Assembly: GCA_026874595.1 (NCBI GenBank) | Contig: CM049306.1 | Span: 21,199,019 to 21,263,018, forward strand | Source of the DNA: Sipunculus nudus | Taxonomy: Eukaryota; Annelida; Sipuncula; Golfingiida; Sipunculidae | Reading direction: 5' to 3' | DNA: 64,000 nucleotides | Shown: piece after piece, positions 49,048 through 60,900 of the stretch | Layout: the number at the start of each line of letters is the position of its first letter | Numbering within the stretch: the stretch's first letter is position 1 | The notes under the pieces: model-generated | What the model saw: the letters and a program-made list of their open reading frames with translations, nothing else | The model's database searches: none | Told to the model about the DNA's origin: nothing | Made by a program: the position numbers and the translations under genes

Positions 49048-50535
49048 GTATCCGCCAAAACGAAGTTTTGCGGATACTATGTTTTTGACCGGGTTCCGCC
49101 GCCGCCGCCCCCGCCGCCGCCGCCGCCGCGTTCGTTTCCGGAGAACTCCTCTGAGACTACTGGACAGATTTTTCCGAAACTTACACAAATTATCGGGTCA
49201 CATGTGAACTGGTGCCTAACCAAGTGACCTTGACCTCTGACCTTTCGTCTCTGCCCAGCGTCCGTTTGTGCGTCTGTTTCCACACATAAACCCATATATA
49301 TCTCGGGAACCGTTTGACCGATCCGGAAAAAAATTTTACACAGATGTAGCCCTGGGAAAGCTTTATAACATACACAACAAAAGGTGGCGCCACCTGCAAC
49401 CATGTTTGCACAGTGTCCATCTGTTCATCTGTCTGGGGTTAAAATCACTCATATCTCTGCAGTGATTTGACTAATTCACCTAAAATTCGGCATGCATATA
49501 CATCCTAGATAGCTTTCTCGATTTTGTGACAGGTGGCGCCACCTACATTCACGTTAAAGCTCCACACATAATCCCATATATCTCGGGAACCGTTTGACCA
49601 ATCCGGAAAAAAATTTCACACAAATGTAGCCCTGGGATAGCTTTATAACATACACAACAAAAGGTGGCGCCACCTGCAACCATGTTTGCACAGTGTCCAT
49701 CTGTTCATCTGCCTGGGGTTAAAATCACTCATATCTCTGCAGTGGTTTGACTAATTCACCTAAAATTCGGCATGCATATACATCCTAGATAGCTTTCTCG
49801 ATTTTGTGACAGGTGGCGCCACCTACATTCACGTTAACGCTCCACACATAATCCCATATATCTCGGGAACCGTTTGACCGATCCGGAAAATAATTTTACA
49901 CAAATGTAGCCCTGGGATAGCTTTATTACATACACAACAAAAGGTGGCGCCACCTGCAACCATGTTTGCACAGTGTCTATTTGTTCATCTGCCTGGGGTT
50001 AAAATCACTCATATCTCTGCAGTGGTTTGACTAATTCACCTAAAATTCGGCATGTGTATACATCCTAGATAGCTTTCTTGATTTTATGACAGGTGGCGCC
50101 ACCTACATTCACGTTAACACTCCACACATAAATCCATATATCTCGGGGGAACCGTTTGACCGATCCGGAAAAATTTTTTACACAAATGTAGCCCTGGGAT
50201 AGCTTTATAACATACACAACAAAAGGTGGCGCCACCTGCAACCATGTTTGCACAGTGTCCATTTGTTAATCTGCCTGGGGTTAAAATCACTCATATCTCT
50301 GCAGTGGTTTGACTAATTCACCTAAAATTCGGCATGTGTATATATCTTGGATAGTTTCTCGTTCAAATAACAGGTGGCGCCACCTACAATCATGTTTATG
50401 TGGCAGAGATCCATTCTACTATTTAACACATGTAACTCTATATCCCCTTGCTACTCAATCAATGCCTCACTTCACCCGTCCTTCTCTGATTTTGGCGGAT
50501 ACACGTAGTCGCTTGTCGACTACCCGTATTCTAGT
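49048..50535 (+). mobile_element. Family A HINE-like element (copy A2), nested
   Basis: GTATCCGCCAAAACGAAG hairpin head, GGATACTATG, CCG microsatellite (49097-49130), and an array with GGTGGCGCCACC at 49383, 49532, 49663, 49812, 49943, 50092, 50225 and 50373 (alternating spacers of about 149 and 131 bases). The inverted subterminal TTTTGGCGGATAC, the hairpin GTAGTCG-CTTGT-CGACTAC and TATTCTAG|T close it. The host family C sequence resumes at once, so the left boundary can be placed between AATT and GTATCC by comparison with 48361-48390 and 56981-57005. Confidence 0.9.
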
Positions 50536-51512
50536 TGTTTTAAGTTATGGGCCCAAACATAATGCACTTTTTAAAAATCAAGAAATATATTTACTACCTT
50601 AACAAGAGGATTCCTGAAGCTAGAGATTTTTTGTCAGGGATGTAACATTATTTAATCAAGATTCAATTGAATACCAAAAATTAGTTCTGAATTTTTCAAA
50701 TTTTATAAGTTATTAGTATTAATATAAAATTGGTACCTTAAATTTTGCCCAACTTTGACCATGGCACGTTTGTTTCCTGAGAGCACTGTTGATATAATTT
50801 TCATATCATGCACACATAAGGATTTCATGTTTGTAGTTTAGAAAGCTGAAAGAAATTGGCCAAATATTGTAGCTCTTATTAATGTTTATATGAGACCATG
50901 TCAGACTCAGGCTTAATCCAGCCCCTCTTCAGTCACCTGTATGTTGACCTTGTTGACCTTTCATCAGATTATGCATGCTTGAGCGAAGCATACACTGGGG
51001 CAGCCAGGCAGCTAATGCCCAGCCACAGTTGATCCAGGTGACCAACCCAACTCATCTAGTAGTTGTTTTGAAAAACAACATAACAATAAACAATAAATTA
51101 ATAATTTTGTATTGTTTTTTTATAACAAATTAAAGAAAAATTAATAGAAAAGGAATTTGTTAGTTGATGAGTAACAGAAAATTAACTTGCAGTTACTGAT
51201 GATGTAAGAATCTTGTATGGATGGATAGAATGTCAATGTCAATGTTATTCCAAATAACACCATGCAGTCACCTATGGTATTTTTCAGTGAAATTTTAATG
51301 ATAAAAAGAATAAATCATATTATTCATTACTAATCATTAGGGATCATATGAAGGAAATTAATGATAGACAAAGATGCAGTTGATAATATTAATCTAGATT
51401 CCTACTGTGTCTAGTGTGTAGATTGATGTGAAAGTAGGCCAAAGTGAATATAATACATTTATTTTTTTAATATAAATAAAAGCCATAAAACCAGGTACTT
51501 ATGATCATTATT

Positions 51513-53535
51513 GTATCCGCCAAAACGAAGTTTTGCGGATACTATGTTTTTGACCGGGTTCCGCCACCGCCGCCGCCGCCGCCGCGTTCGTTTCCGGAGA
51601 ACTCCTCTGAGACTACTGGACAGATTTTCCCGAAACTTACACAAATTATCGGGTCACATGTGAACTGGTGCCTAACCAAGTGACCTTGACCTCTGACCTT
51701 TCATCTCTGCCCAGCGTCCGTTTGTGCGTCTGTTTCCACACATAAACCCATATATCTCGGGAACCGTTTGACCGATCCGGAAAAAAATTTTACACAAATG
51801 TAGCCCTGGGATAGCTTTATAACATACACAACAAAAGGTGGCGCCACCTGCAACCATGTTTGCACAGTGTCAATCTGTTCATCTGCCTAAGGTTAAAATC
51901 ACACATATCTCTGCAGTGGTTTGACAAATTCACCTAAAATTCGGCATGCGAATACATCCTAGATAGCTTTCTCGATTTTATGACAGGTGGCGCCACCTAC
52001 ATTCACGTTAACGCTCCACACATAATCCCATATATCTCGGGAACCGTTCGACCGATCCGGAAAAATTTTTTACACAAATGTAGCCCTGGGATAGCTTTAT
52101 AACATACACAACAAAAGGTGGCGCCACCAGCAACCATGTTTGCACTGTGTCCATCTGTTCATCTGCCTGAGGTTAAAATCACTCATATCTCTGCTGTGGT
52201 TTGACTAATTCACGTAAAATTCGGCATGCATATACATCCTAGATAGCTCATGATTTTATGACAGGTGGCGCCACCTACATTCACGTTAACGCACCACACA
52301 TAAACCCTTATATCTCGGGAACCGTTTGACCGATCCGGAAAAATATTTTACACAAATGTAGCCCTGGGAATGCTTTATAACATACACAACAAAAGGTGGC
52401 GCCACCTGCAACCATGTTTGCACAGTGTCCATTTGTTCATCTGCCTGGGGTTAAAATCACTCATATCTCTGCAGTGGTTTGACTAATTCACCTAAAAATC
52501 GGCATGCATATACATCCTAGATAGCTTTCTTGATTTTATGACAGGTGGCGCCACCTACATTCACGTTAGCGCTCCACACATAAACCCATATATCTCGGGA
52601 ACCGTTTGACTGATCCGGAAAAAAATGTTACACAAATGTAGCCCTGGGATAGCTTTATAACATACACAACAAAAGGTGGCGCCACCTGCAACCATGTTTG
52701 CACAGTGTCCATTTGTTCATCTGCCTGGGGTTAAAATCACTCATATCTCTGCAGTGGTTTGACTAATTCACCTAAAATTCGGCATGTGTGTACATCCTAG
52801 ATAGCTTTCTTGATTTTATGACAGGTGGTGCCACCTACATTCAAGTTAACGCTGCAGACGTCCAAGCTCATATCTCGGGAACCGTTTGACCAATCAGGAA
52901 AAAAATGTTACACAAATGTAGCCCTTGGATAGCTTTATGACATACACAAAAATGGTGGCTCCACCTGCAGCCATTTTTGCACAGCGTCCATCTGTTTGTC
53001 TGCCTTTGGTTAAAATCACTCATATCTCTGCAGTGGTTTGACCAAATTACCTGAAATTCAGCATGCTTATACATCCCACATAGCTTTCTTGATTTTATGA
53101 CAGGTGGTGCCACCTACATTCACATTCACGCTGTAGACATCCATGCTTTTATCTCCGGACTCATTCAACCAATCAGGAAAATTTTTTAACACAAATGTAG
53201 CACTTGGATAGCTTTATAACATACACAAAAATGGTGGCGCCACCTGCAGCCATTTTTGCACAGCGTCCATCTGTTTGTCTGCTGTGGGATAAAATCACTC
53301 ATATCTCTGCAGTGGTTTGACTTTTCCACATGAAATTTTGCTTGTGTATAAATCCTGGATAGTTTCAAATAACAGGTGGGGCCACCTACAATCATGTTTA
53401 TGTGGCAGAGATCCATTCTAATATTTAACACGTAACTCTATATCCCCTTGCCACTCAATCCATGCCTTACTTCACCCGTCCTTCTCTGATTTTGGCGGAT
53501 ACACGTAGTCGCTTGTCGACTACCCTTATTCTAGT
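51513..53535 (+). mobile_element. Family A HINE-like element (copy A3), nested
   Basis: Same head, CCG run (51561-51585), palindrome array (from 51837 and 51986 to about 53377, some variants GGTGGTGCCACC) and 3' hairpin as A2, but with more units. The flanks align to the uninterrupted paralogue near 33296-33350, which acts as an approximate empty site. Confidence 0.88.
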
Positions 53536-54169
53536 TTAAATTTGTGAATTTTGTATATTCTGGATTCTCAACATCTTTGTTTGGCTAAAACTGAATAAAT
53601 ACTAGACATGGTGAGAATGCTTTGCAAATGTATTTGAATATGAATATGAATATGTACTGCATTAAAAAATTTTATTGCATAAGAATGGGAATTAAGGTAA
53701 AAATGAAAGTATTTGAATACCAGTGCAGATACTTTCAAAATGTATTCATGAATGCATTCATGAATATATTCTGTAATATTATTTCAATAATCATTTCAGT
53801 TATATTTTATTTGAAAAAATCATATGATTTTCTTCTTATTTTTTTTAAATAAAAATTATATTGGCACAATATTTGTTATTAAATTTTAATAAATAGTTAA
53901 ACTCTTTTATAATATGTGCAGCTTATAAGTTATATGGCCAAGTCAAAATTTGTGTGACAATAGCACTCCATTTGTTAATAAAATAAATGAAATCAATCCT
54001 CTTCCCTGTCTCCAAAGATACTATCAAAATCATACATAAGCTAAACACCAACAACTCATAATACAGCTTATATTTATTACCACACAAAACAAGCATGTGC
54101 CTCTTACCCAAATAATATTTTTTATCATATATAACAGCTGAGCGCCGTGACCCATGGGTCCCTTGTTTT

Positions 54170-55906
54170 GTATCACCAAGCAAAGTCTGGAGATACTATG
54201 GTTTAAGCACAGTAACGCTGTCTCCGCCGCTGCAGAGATTTCGTTTGGACGCGATAACTCAAAAAATATTTCACGGATCTTTACCAAACTTGACGTGTAT
54301 AGATATGGGTGAGAGGACAAAGCCTATTTAAAATGAGGTCATGACCATTACTAGGAGAGTGATCTAGACCTTGAATAGGTCCATTTTTCGGGAAAATAGC
54401 ACAAATTCTTGCATGGATTGATCCAAAAATCAGCTTGACCAAAGATCTTGGATAGTGTTGTCATTTACTCTTTAAACTGATGGTGTCACCTGTTATCCTT
54501 TTCTTGTTTTTGTGCTGTTTAATACCATCTTTATTGCCACTTAACAATACTCTGAGCATTATAAGTCAAAAACTAATGGACTGATTTCTTTCATATTGTG
54601 CATATACATAGACATGGGTTATGGAATGGTGTATTTTTAATTTGGGGCATGACCTTTCCTATTAGAGTGGCCTTGACCTTGAATATTGCAATATTTGGTG
54701 AAAATCACACAAAATCATAAATATCTCAATAAGGGATGCATAGATTGGTCCATAAATCAAATTGACCAAAGATCGTGGATAGCTTTGTCTTTTGTGAAAG
54801 ACAGGTTGCGCCACCTTCTGTCTTTCTCTTGTTTTAGTGCCTTATATTACCCCATCATTGCCACTTGACAGTACTGTGAGCATTAAAAGTCTAAAACTTT
54901 GGACAGATTGGGCTGATATTGTGCATGTACATTGATCTTGGATACCTCTGTCTTGTATTAAAGACTGGTTGCGCCATCTGCAATCTTTTGCCATGGCGTC
55001 CATCTGTACATATGTGCTTTGGGTGAAAATTGCTCATATCTCCGGAGTGGTTCAAGGTATTGGTCTGAAATTTGACATGTCCATCCATCTTGGAAAGTTT
55101 TCTCATAAACTAGACAGGTGGCCCCCCCTACCTTCCCGTTTATGTAGAATAAATTAATGCCCTTTTCATAGGAGTGATTTGCCCTTTTGGCCTGAAATTG
55201 TGCCTACCCATAGATCTTGCACTCCTCCATCTTTTACTCAAGACTGGTGGTGCCATCTGCAATCGTTTTGCCGTTGCGTCCATCTGTACATATGTGCTTT
55301 GGGTGAAAATTGCTCATATCTCCGGAGTGGTTGAAGGTATTGGTCTGAAATTTGACATGTCCATCCATCTTGGAAAGTTTTCTCATAAACTAGACAGGTG
55401 GCCCCCCCCTACCTTCCCGTTTATGTAGAATAAATTAATGCCCTTTACTCAGGAGTGATTTGGCCGATTGGCCTGAATCTGTGCATTAACCATAGATCTT
55501 GGCCTTCTCCATCTCGTATGCAAGAATGGTGGTGCCATCTGCCATTTTTTTGTGTGGAGACCATCTGTACATTTGTTTTAGATGAAAATTGCTCATATCT
55601 GAGGAGTCCTTCAATGTGTTGGTCTCCAATTTGGCATGTACATCCATTGTTTTCTCCTCAACCAGACAGGTGGCGCCACCTACCTTACCATTTTTAAAGT
55701 AAAAATTTATCCCCTTTTCTTAAGAGTGATTCTCTGTATTGGCCCCCATATTTGGTGAAAAATATTGTTTCTCAAGTTGAAAGATGTTCCATAGTCGCTT
55801 GCCAAGTGTCTATATCTGCTGCTGAAGATGGGGGGAACTATTCTTAAACGGGGGAATTAATTGTCTGGCGATACTATGGCACCTGTGGTGCCAAGAAATA
55901 TCTACT
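54170..55906 (+). mobile_element. Family B HINE-like element, diverged (copy B3)
   Basis: Head GTATCACCAAGCAAAGTCTG is a decayed version of the family B head and is followed by GAGATACTATGG and a short CCG-like tract. The lead region matches 8895-9400. A tandem duplication of about 245-305 bases (54990-55150 and 55260-55440) carries GTGGCGCC-like words; the best copy is GGTGGCGCCACC near 55669. The end is GTCTGGCGATAC, the hairpin GGCACC-TGT-GGTGCC and ATCTAC|T. Confidence 0.75.
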
Positions 55907-56648
55907 TTTTTAAAGGAATAGGTCTGTGTGTAGCACTAGCTATTGGTCAGAATTAAGTAAACCATACAATAACAATATGTCATAATTGTCATTATAAAGC
56001 TGTATTTTGATTTTAGTTTCTTCTGTGCATGGGGCTAGGATTAATGCAGTCATTACCTGTCATTTATAAACATGAATAACAATGAATTATAGTAGGATTT
56101 CACTCTCATGCCTTTTAAATGAGCTGAGTTATTCAGACCACTGGCGCTTGAATTGATATTAGTTTAGATTTCTGGTAAATTTTTTACTTTTCTAGGTCAT
56201 TGCCTTATATCTATTACTTACTTGATATTTTCCTAGTGTTTTTCACACTTTATGGTCCATCTGTTTATTATTTACATAATATTTGAGATAGGCAGTCAGA
56301 CAGAGGACTTATCATGTCATTGAGTACTTGTCCTAACAACCAGTATGCCGTGTGCTACTGCACATGTTCTCTCCCCTGAACAGTATGTAGTAGTAGTTAT
56401 GTAAGCCTGGACCCAGCAGATCATACATTTTTATTTATTTGTTTTACCCACATGTTGATATGATTTCAGCCTTGGAATATTGCTTATTATGCATGTGTCA
56501 TATTCCCTGAAAATTTAGTTTAAAGTCATTTTATTAGAAATTTGGAACTTCTTATCAATCATGAATATTAACACAATGTAAACAAATGATCTTTGTTTTC
56601 TTTAGAACATTAACCTATATCTACCTCTCAAGGCTGTAAAACGTTTTT
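55907..56648. other. Gene-free stretch
   Basis: Ordinary AT-rich sequence between two mobile elements. Confidence 0.4.
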
Positions 56649-58267
56649 TAGCTCAGCTGACTATAAGTCATCTGAGCTATAGTCGTGGTCCATTGTCCGT
56701 AGTCCATCTGTAGATTTTGTAAGTTTTGAAACAGTAAGACCTAAGAATCCAAAATTCAGCATATTGTTCAATGTCCCCAATTATATGTTATACCAAGCCG
56801 AAAACTGGGTCTTTGCGACTTGTTCCTTTGATAAATTAATGAAAAACCTCCATTTTTTATTAAAAACCTATTATTACACTTCAGGACTGCTTAATATCAA
56901 AACCACTCATCTGTTTTTCCTCATATTTACCAGATATATTTCTCTATATAGTTCCTATGTACATGCCAGAAATTAGGTCTGTATTATATAATTTAAAAAG
57001 TTATGGGCCAAAACATATTGCACTTTGTAAAAAATCAGGAAAATATTTGGTCATTTAGCACAAAAAAATGTTAAAGCTAGGGACACCTTTTTCAGTTATA
57101 TAACTTTAATTAATCAAAATTTAATTGTATACCAAAAATTAGATCAAAATCTTTTAAATTTTTTAAAATATTAGCAAAAATATAAAATTGGTACTTTAAA
57201 ATTTGCCTGATTTGACCATGGTACATTTTTTTTCTCATAAGTATATTTAATTTTTTTTTTTCACAGCCAGGATACATATGGGTTTAATCTGATGAATTTT
57301 GAAATTTGGAAGTTCCTCCCTACCCTAATGTGGCTTGTAAAACCATAAGCCCCCCCCCCCCCCCCAACACACACACCACAGCTACCATCAATCATATTGC
57401 AATACACATGGTTTGTTATTGTCAACTGTATTTCTTTAAATGTAAAGCTGTTTTGATTCAATGTGCACAACTTTTCTTGAAATATTAATTCAAGAAGTAA
57501 TCCAAGGGATGCCACATTGTTCTGATGTAGCATATTTTAATAAATGATTTCCTTTTAAATAATTAAACAAAATATATTTTAACCCATCAGTAGGAAAAAT
57601 TTGATAATATATGAAACAAATCATGGATTAATAAAGGTGCAATTTAAAATTGTGAATTCTGGAGTGTTATTTTCATTTATAGATTTATTACTTTGCAAAT
57701 TTAAAAAATATATTTTATTAAAAAAAAAAGAAATATATCTGTGTGCATAATGTGATGTTACCTGACCAAATTAAGTATTGATGTTGATGCAATTTAGATT
57801 TGTGAATCAATTTATATATATTCAGATATATATGATATTCTGTAAATATATAGTAAAATTTATAAACTTAAAAAAAATGACTAAACAAAGAAAAATAGGA
57901 TCTAATGCAAATATTTGTTCATTATTTTCCTGTCTCAGTAGAATGGAAATTTAAGTTATTTGCTTTATTTTCCATCTCTCTGCCTGTTTTAAAATATTTA
58001 AAAATAATTTCATTTAAATTAAATTTTATCCTTTATGTATATGCAGAGGTGCTGTAACTCCCACATGTCCCTATAAGCATCATTATATTTAATTCCATAA
58101 TCTGTATTTATATCCAAAGGTGTTGTAACTCTCCCCCCCCCCATAAGTCATTGAGCCCTAGTTCCTGAGCACTGAGGATAGTATTTTTATTGCAACTTCA
58201 AAAAATCTATGGTGATGCAGTTATAACTGTCTCAATCAGCTGAGTGCCATGACCCATGGGTCCCTTG
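56649..58267 (+). mobile_element. Family C element (copy C2)
   Basis: Head TAGCTCAGCTGACTATAAGT...CTGAGCT, body clearly matching 48040-48600 (CATGCCAGAAATTAGGTC, AAGTTATGGGCC), poly(C) 57350-57365 and 58133-58142. The end is ATCAGCTGAGTGCC, GACCCATGGGTC and CTTG (58231-58267). No coding content. Confidence 0.75.
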
Positions 58268-59864
58268 GATATGGTTAGGGACATATCGTATGGCTCCTTG
58301 AAACTGTCATATGTCATTGGATTGTCAAATGTTGTCAACTTTCTGATATCAGACATTTTGTATTGATACAGATAAGATATTTTGCACAAATCACTGCACA
58401 GATGTAATTTATATAATGACCAACAATTTAAATACACCTTATGGAATCACATAGTTCTTTCAGTTTGTGAAACCATTTACCACAAAGTCACTGAAATACA
58501 AGTTCCAATGTTTAATAAAATATATTCAAAAGGTACAGGTGGTCTTTGGCCCTGTTTGTTTGATAATGCTTTATATATAGCCCCAAAGGTGTGATTCTTG
58601 CTGTAAGACGATAATAATCTGGCGTGTTTTTAAGTCATAAATCTATCAGTTTTTTCAATCATGGACATTAAACACAGCCAATAACTGTGGAGGTGTCCTG
58701 GAATAAGACCTAGGCCCTTTCCCCTTGAGTGTGTGGTGTTCAGTCTTGTCAGGCAGCTACCTTAGGTAATGATATGTTGCCCCAGACTAAGTGTTGCTTA
58801 ATTCAACCCATGTGGTGATCTATCACTCTGGCAGTATGGCTACTGGGTCTGCTGTATCATGTGGTAATGCCTGTATGTTTATGGCTTTTGTAGAGTCAGC
58901 ACTTCCATTTCAAAGGCCTACACACACTTGCAAGTCCAAACCCCATGGCAAAAAAAAATCTTTCGCCATTCAGTATTCTTGAATTGATAGTTGTATGCAA
59001 CATGGGCATTGATGTTACTGCACATTCAAATAGTATGAACAGCTGCTAACCAGGTTTCTACATTTAAAACTGCATGATTTTTTGGGGCACGTGATTAAGG
59101 CTTTTGTGCAAGTGTAGACTGGTAATTCCAATCCAAATAAGGCAGGCAGAATGTTAAACCCATCTTACAGCATTAATGAGTAAATATTTTATGCAAATAC
59201 TGGTGTTAGATCATATGAGGTTGTTTAAAATATCATTAATTTCTAATAAAGTATACTGTTTTATTCAGTCATATTCTCTGCCAAGTATTTAATTGGTTAC
59301 CTTTTAAAAATTAAATTAATTCCAAAATGTCCAATTCAGTCACTGGAAAGTGATTTTCATTTTTTCCACCCTCATGGAAATTAATACCCTCAAAAATTTA
59401 TCAGCATTCATTTAAGAAAAGGACAATAATTGTTTAGTATAAGTTAACCAATTTGAACTGAATTTTTACTTTGATTTTCTAATGAATTAGTTTGGGCAGG
59501 TGACAAACATATTTATGGTAATAAAATGTTATCAACTAGCTGCCTGATTTTGCAGGTAATAAAAAAGTAGTGTCTAACCCCGCTTACATCAGTCATAAAT
59601 TAAGATAATATATGTGGATTATCTATAGAATATACAAAGCCTTTCTCATTGGATCATTAAATACAGATAAATCCTCAGCTGATATGGTAAAGGACTTCAG
59701 GTTTTCTTAGAGGATCTTGTCTGTTTGACTTCATGTTTCTATAAGCAAGTGGCTTTTCTCATCAAGAGCTGAACAGATTTATCAATTCTTTTCAGAACCA
59801 AATATAATTGTTTTGCTTCTCATCAATTAAGCATTATTTGCATCAGCCCCAAAAATAATGTGTT
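58268..59864. other. Gene-free stretch upstream of the receptor exon
   Basis: AT-rich sequence; no promoter or upstream receptor exon could be recognised, though A/B-domain exons of nuclear receptors are poorly conserved and could be missed. Confidence 0.4.
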
Positions 59865-60200
59865 TTAGCTCAGCTGCATGATTGAAAGTGAACTGAGGTA
59901 TAGGAATGGCAGCTATTTGTCCGTTGTCAGTCTGGCCATCTGTTAGCAAGGCACAAATCATAACAGGTGACTCCAGAAACTTCTAACTGAACATCCAGGG
60001 AGGTCAATAAAAAATCTCTTAGAAACCTCAAATAAGGTCACAGCGACCTATGCTCCCTGAGCTATGGGACTTGTAAGTACCCCCAAGAATAATTAGTAAT
60101 GCCTGGATTGCAATGAATCTTGCCTTGAATATTGACCTTAAACAGTTTTGTCAGTTCCTGAAAACTGATGGCACCACCTTTAGTATTTCTCATTTTTACT
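59865..60200 (+). mobile_element. Family C fragment abutting the receptor exon's splice acceptor
   Basis: Starts TTAGCTCAGCTG (59865) with a diverged hairpin. It then matches 60901-61260 unit by unit (AAGGCACAAAT, TCTAACTGAACATCCAG, GCCTTGAATATTGACC, CAGTTCCTGAAAACTG, GATGGCACCACC) up to CATTTTTAC at about 60198. Confidence 0.75.
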
Positions 60201-60220
60201 GTTTTTTTTTATTGTTGCAG
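60191..60220 (+). promoter_or_regulatory. 3' splice site and polypyrimidine tract of the nuclear receptor exon
   Basis: A T-rich tract (CATTTTTACTG then nine Ts) leads into ATTGTTGCAG with the AG at 60219-60220. The left part of the tract matches the tail of the family C repeat next to it: compare the CACC-TGTATTTTTTC-TTATTTTTACG segment at 61235-61260. The tract is therefore either derived from the mobile element or directly abuts it. Confidence 0.8.
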
Positions 60221-60340
60221 GAGACTATTGGAAGGTGCAATATGGCTATGAACGGGAAAGCAAAAGGCCCCCTGTGTAAGGTGTGTGGGGATGAGGCCTC
60301 CGGGTTCCACTACGGAGTTGATTCCTGTGAAGGATGTAAG
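60221..60340 (+). CDS. Internal (or first coding) exon of an NR1-type nuclear receptor: first zinc finger of the DNA-binding domain
   Basis: Seen: a 40-codon exon in phase 0, preceded by a polypyrimidine tract and TTGCAG (60215-60220) and followed by the donor AAG|GTGAGC (60341). The peptide ends in [20 protein letters not shown] then GCK. The four cysteines of the first C4 zinc finger (CxxC, then CEGC) and the start of the P-box (CEGCK) are all present. Family knowledge: this is the recognition-helix half of a nuclear receptor DNA-binding domain, and an intron right after the first finger is common. CEGCK selects AGGTCA-type half-sites (RAR, PPAR, Rev-erb, E75 class) and excludes steroid receptors (CGSCK). 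Met codons at 60242 (A at -3, G at +4) and 60248 could be the start if this is the first coding exon; the frame is also open upstream into the intron, so splicing rather than reading frame decides. The second finger (GFFRR...) is not in the remaining 3.6 kb, so the next exon lies outside the window. Inference: NR1 or a lophotrochozoan NR1-like group; I cannot assign the subtype because the residues DS before CEGCK do not match a member I can name with certainty. Confidence 0.93.
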
Positions 60341-60346
60341 GTGAGC
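60341..60346 (+). promoter_or_regulatory. 5' splice donor after first zinc finger
   Basis: AAG|GTGAGC matches the donor consensus and sits exactly at the end of CEGCK, a position where many nuclear receptor genes carry an intron. Read-through hits a stop three codons later (GTG AGC TGA), which supports splicing here. Confidence 0.85.
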
Positions 60347-60898
60347 TGACAGGCTGTGATGTTAACATCATACAGATCAGGGATTATTTCTGAATTGTAA
60401 CAAAATTTAAGGGAAAACTGTATGAATTTGAATTACAATGATAGAAAGAAATAACTTAGTATTGAATTGAAGTACCCAGGCTCCGAAAAATTGAGCTAAA
60501 CTGATGAGCAAATATTCAATAAACCTTTGATATGTTATGTTTGATAGAAGTCTCTCTTGAGGTCGTTTCTTTTGTAGCCGCGTTTGACTTCAGTCATACT
60601 CAGGTGTCCCTGTTCAGCATCACAAGGAACATGATGAGGAGCTGTGATGCTGTTTTATCTCCTCCACCGGATATTGTACCAACACACACAAATTTTATAT
60701 GTTCTTTTGTCAAAAGATCACAATATTTTATACCCAGCTGACTGAAAGTTATTTGAGCTATTTTAATCACCCTGTGTCATCATCCTGTAACTTAGGGACT
60801 TTTTAAAAACACAGGTTGTAACCATTTAAACTTTTAACTTTAGCATATAATGTACAGTTCTGATAAACCTGATATAATGTCATAGTGACATATAAGCT
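60347..60898. other. Intron sequence after the first-finger exon
   Basis: No exon or mobile element recognised before the next family C head. Confidence 0.5.
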
Positions 60899-60900
60899 TT

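Larger units (their letters stand above)
48002..54165 (+). mobile_element. Family C element interrupted by two family A elements
   Basis: 5' end TAGCTCAGCTGACTATAAG then TCATCTGAGCT forms a long hairpin (AGCTCAG-C-TGACT-ATA-AGTCA-T-CTGAGCT). The body is split at 49047 and 51512 by nested elements. The 3' end carries CAGCTGAGC (inverse of the 5' end), GACCCATGGGTC and CTTG|T (about 54136-54166). Without the insertions it would be about 2.6 kb. The assignment of 50536-51512 to the same element is inference from order and from the paralogue at 33.2-34.06 kb. Confidence 0.65.
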
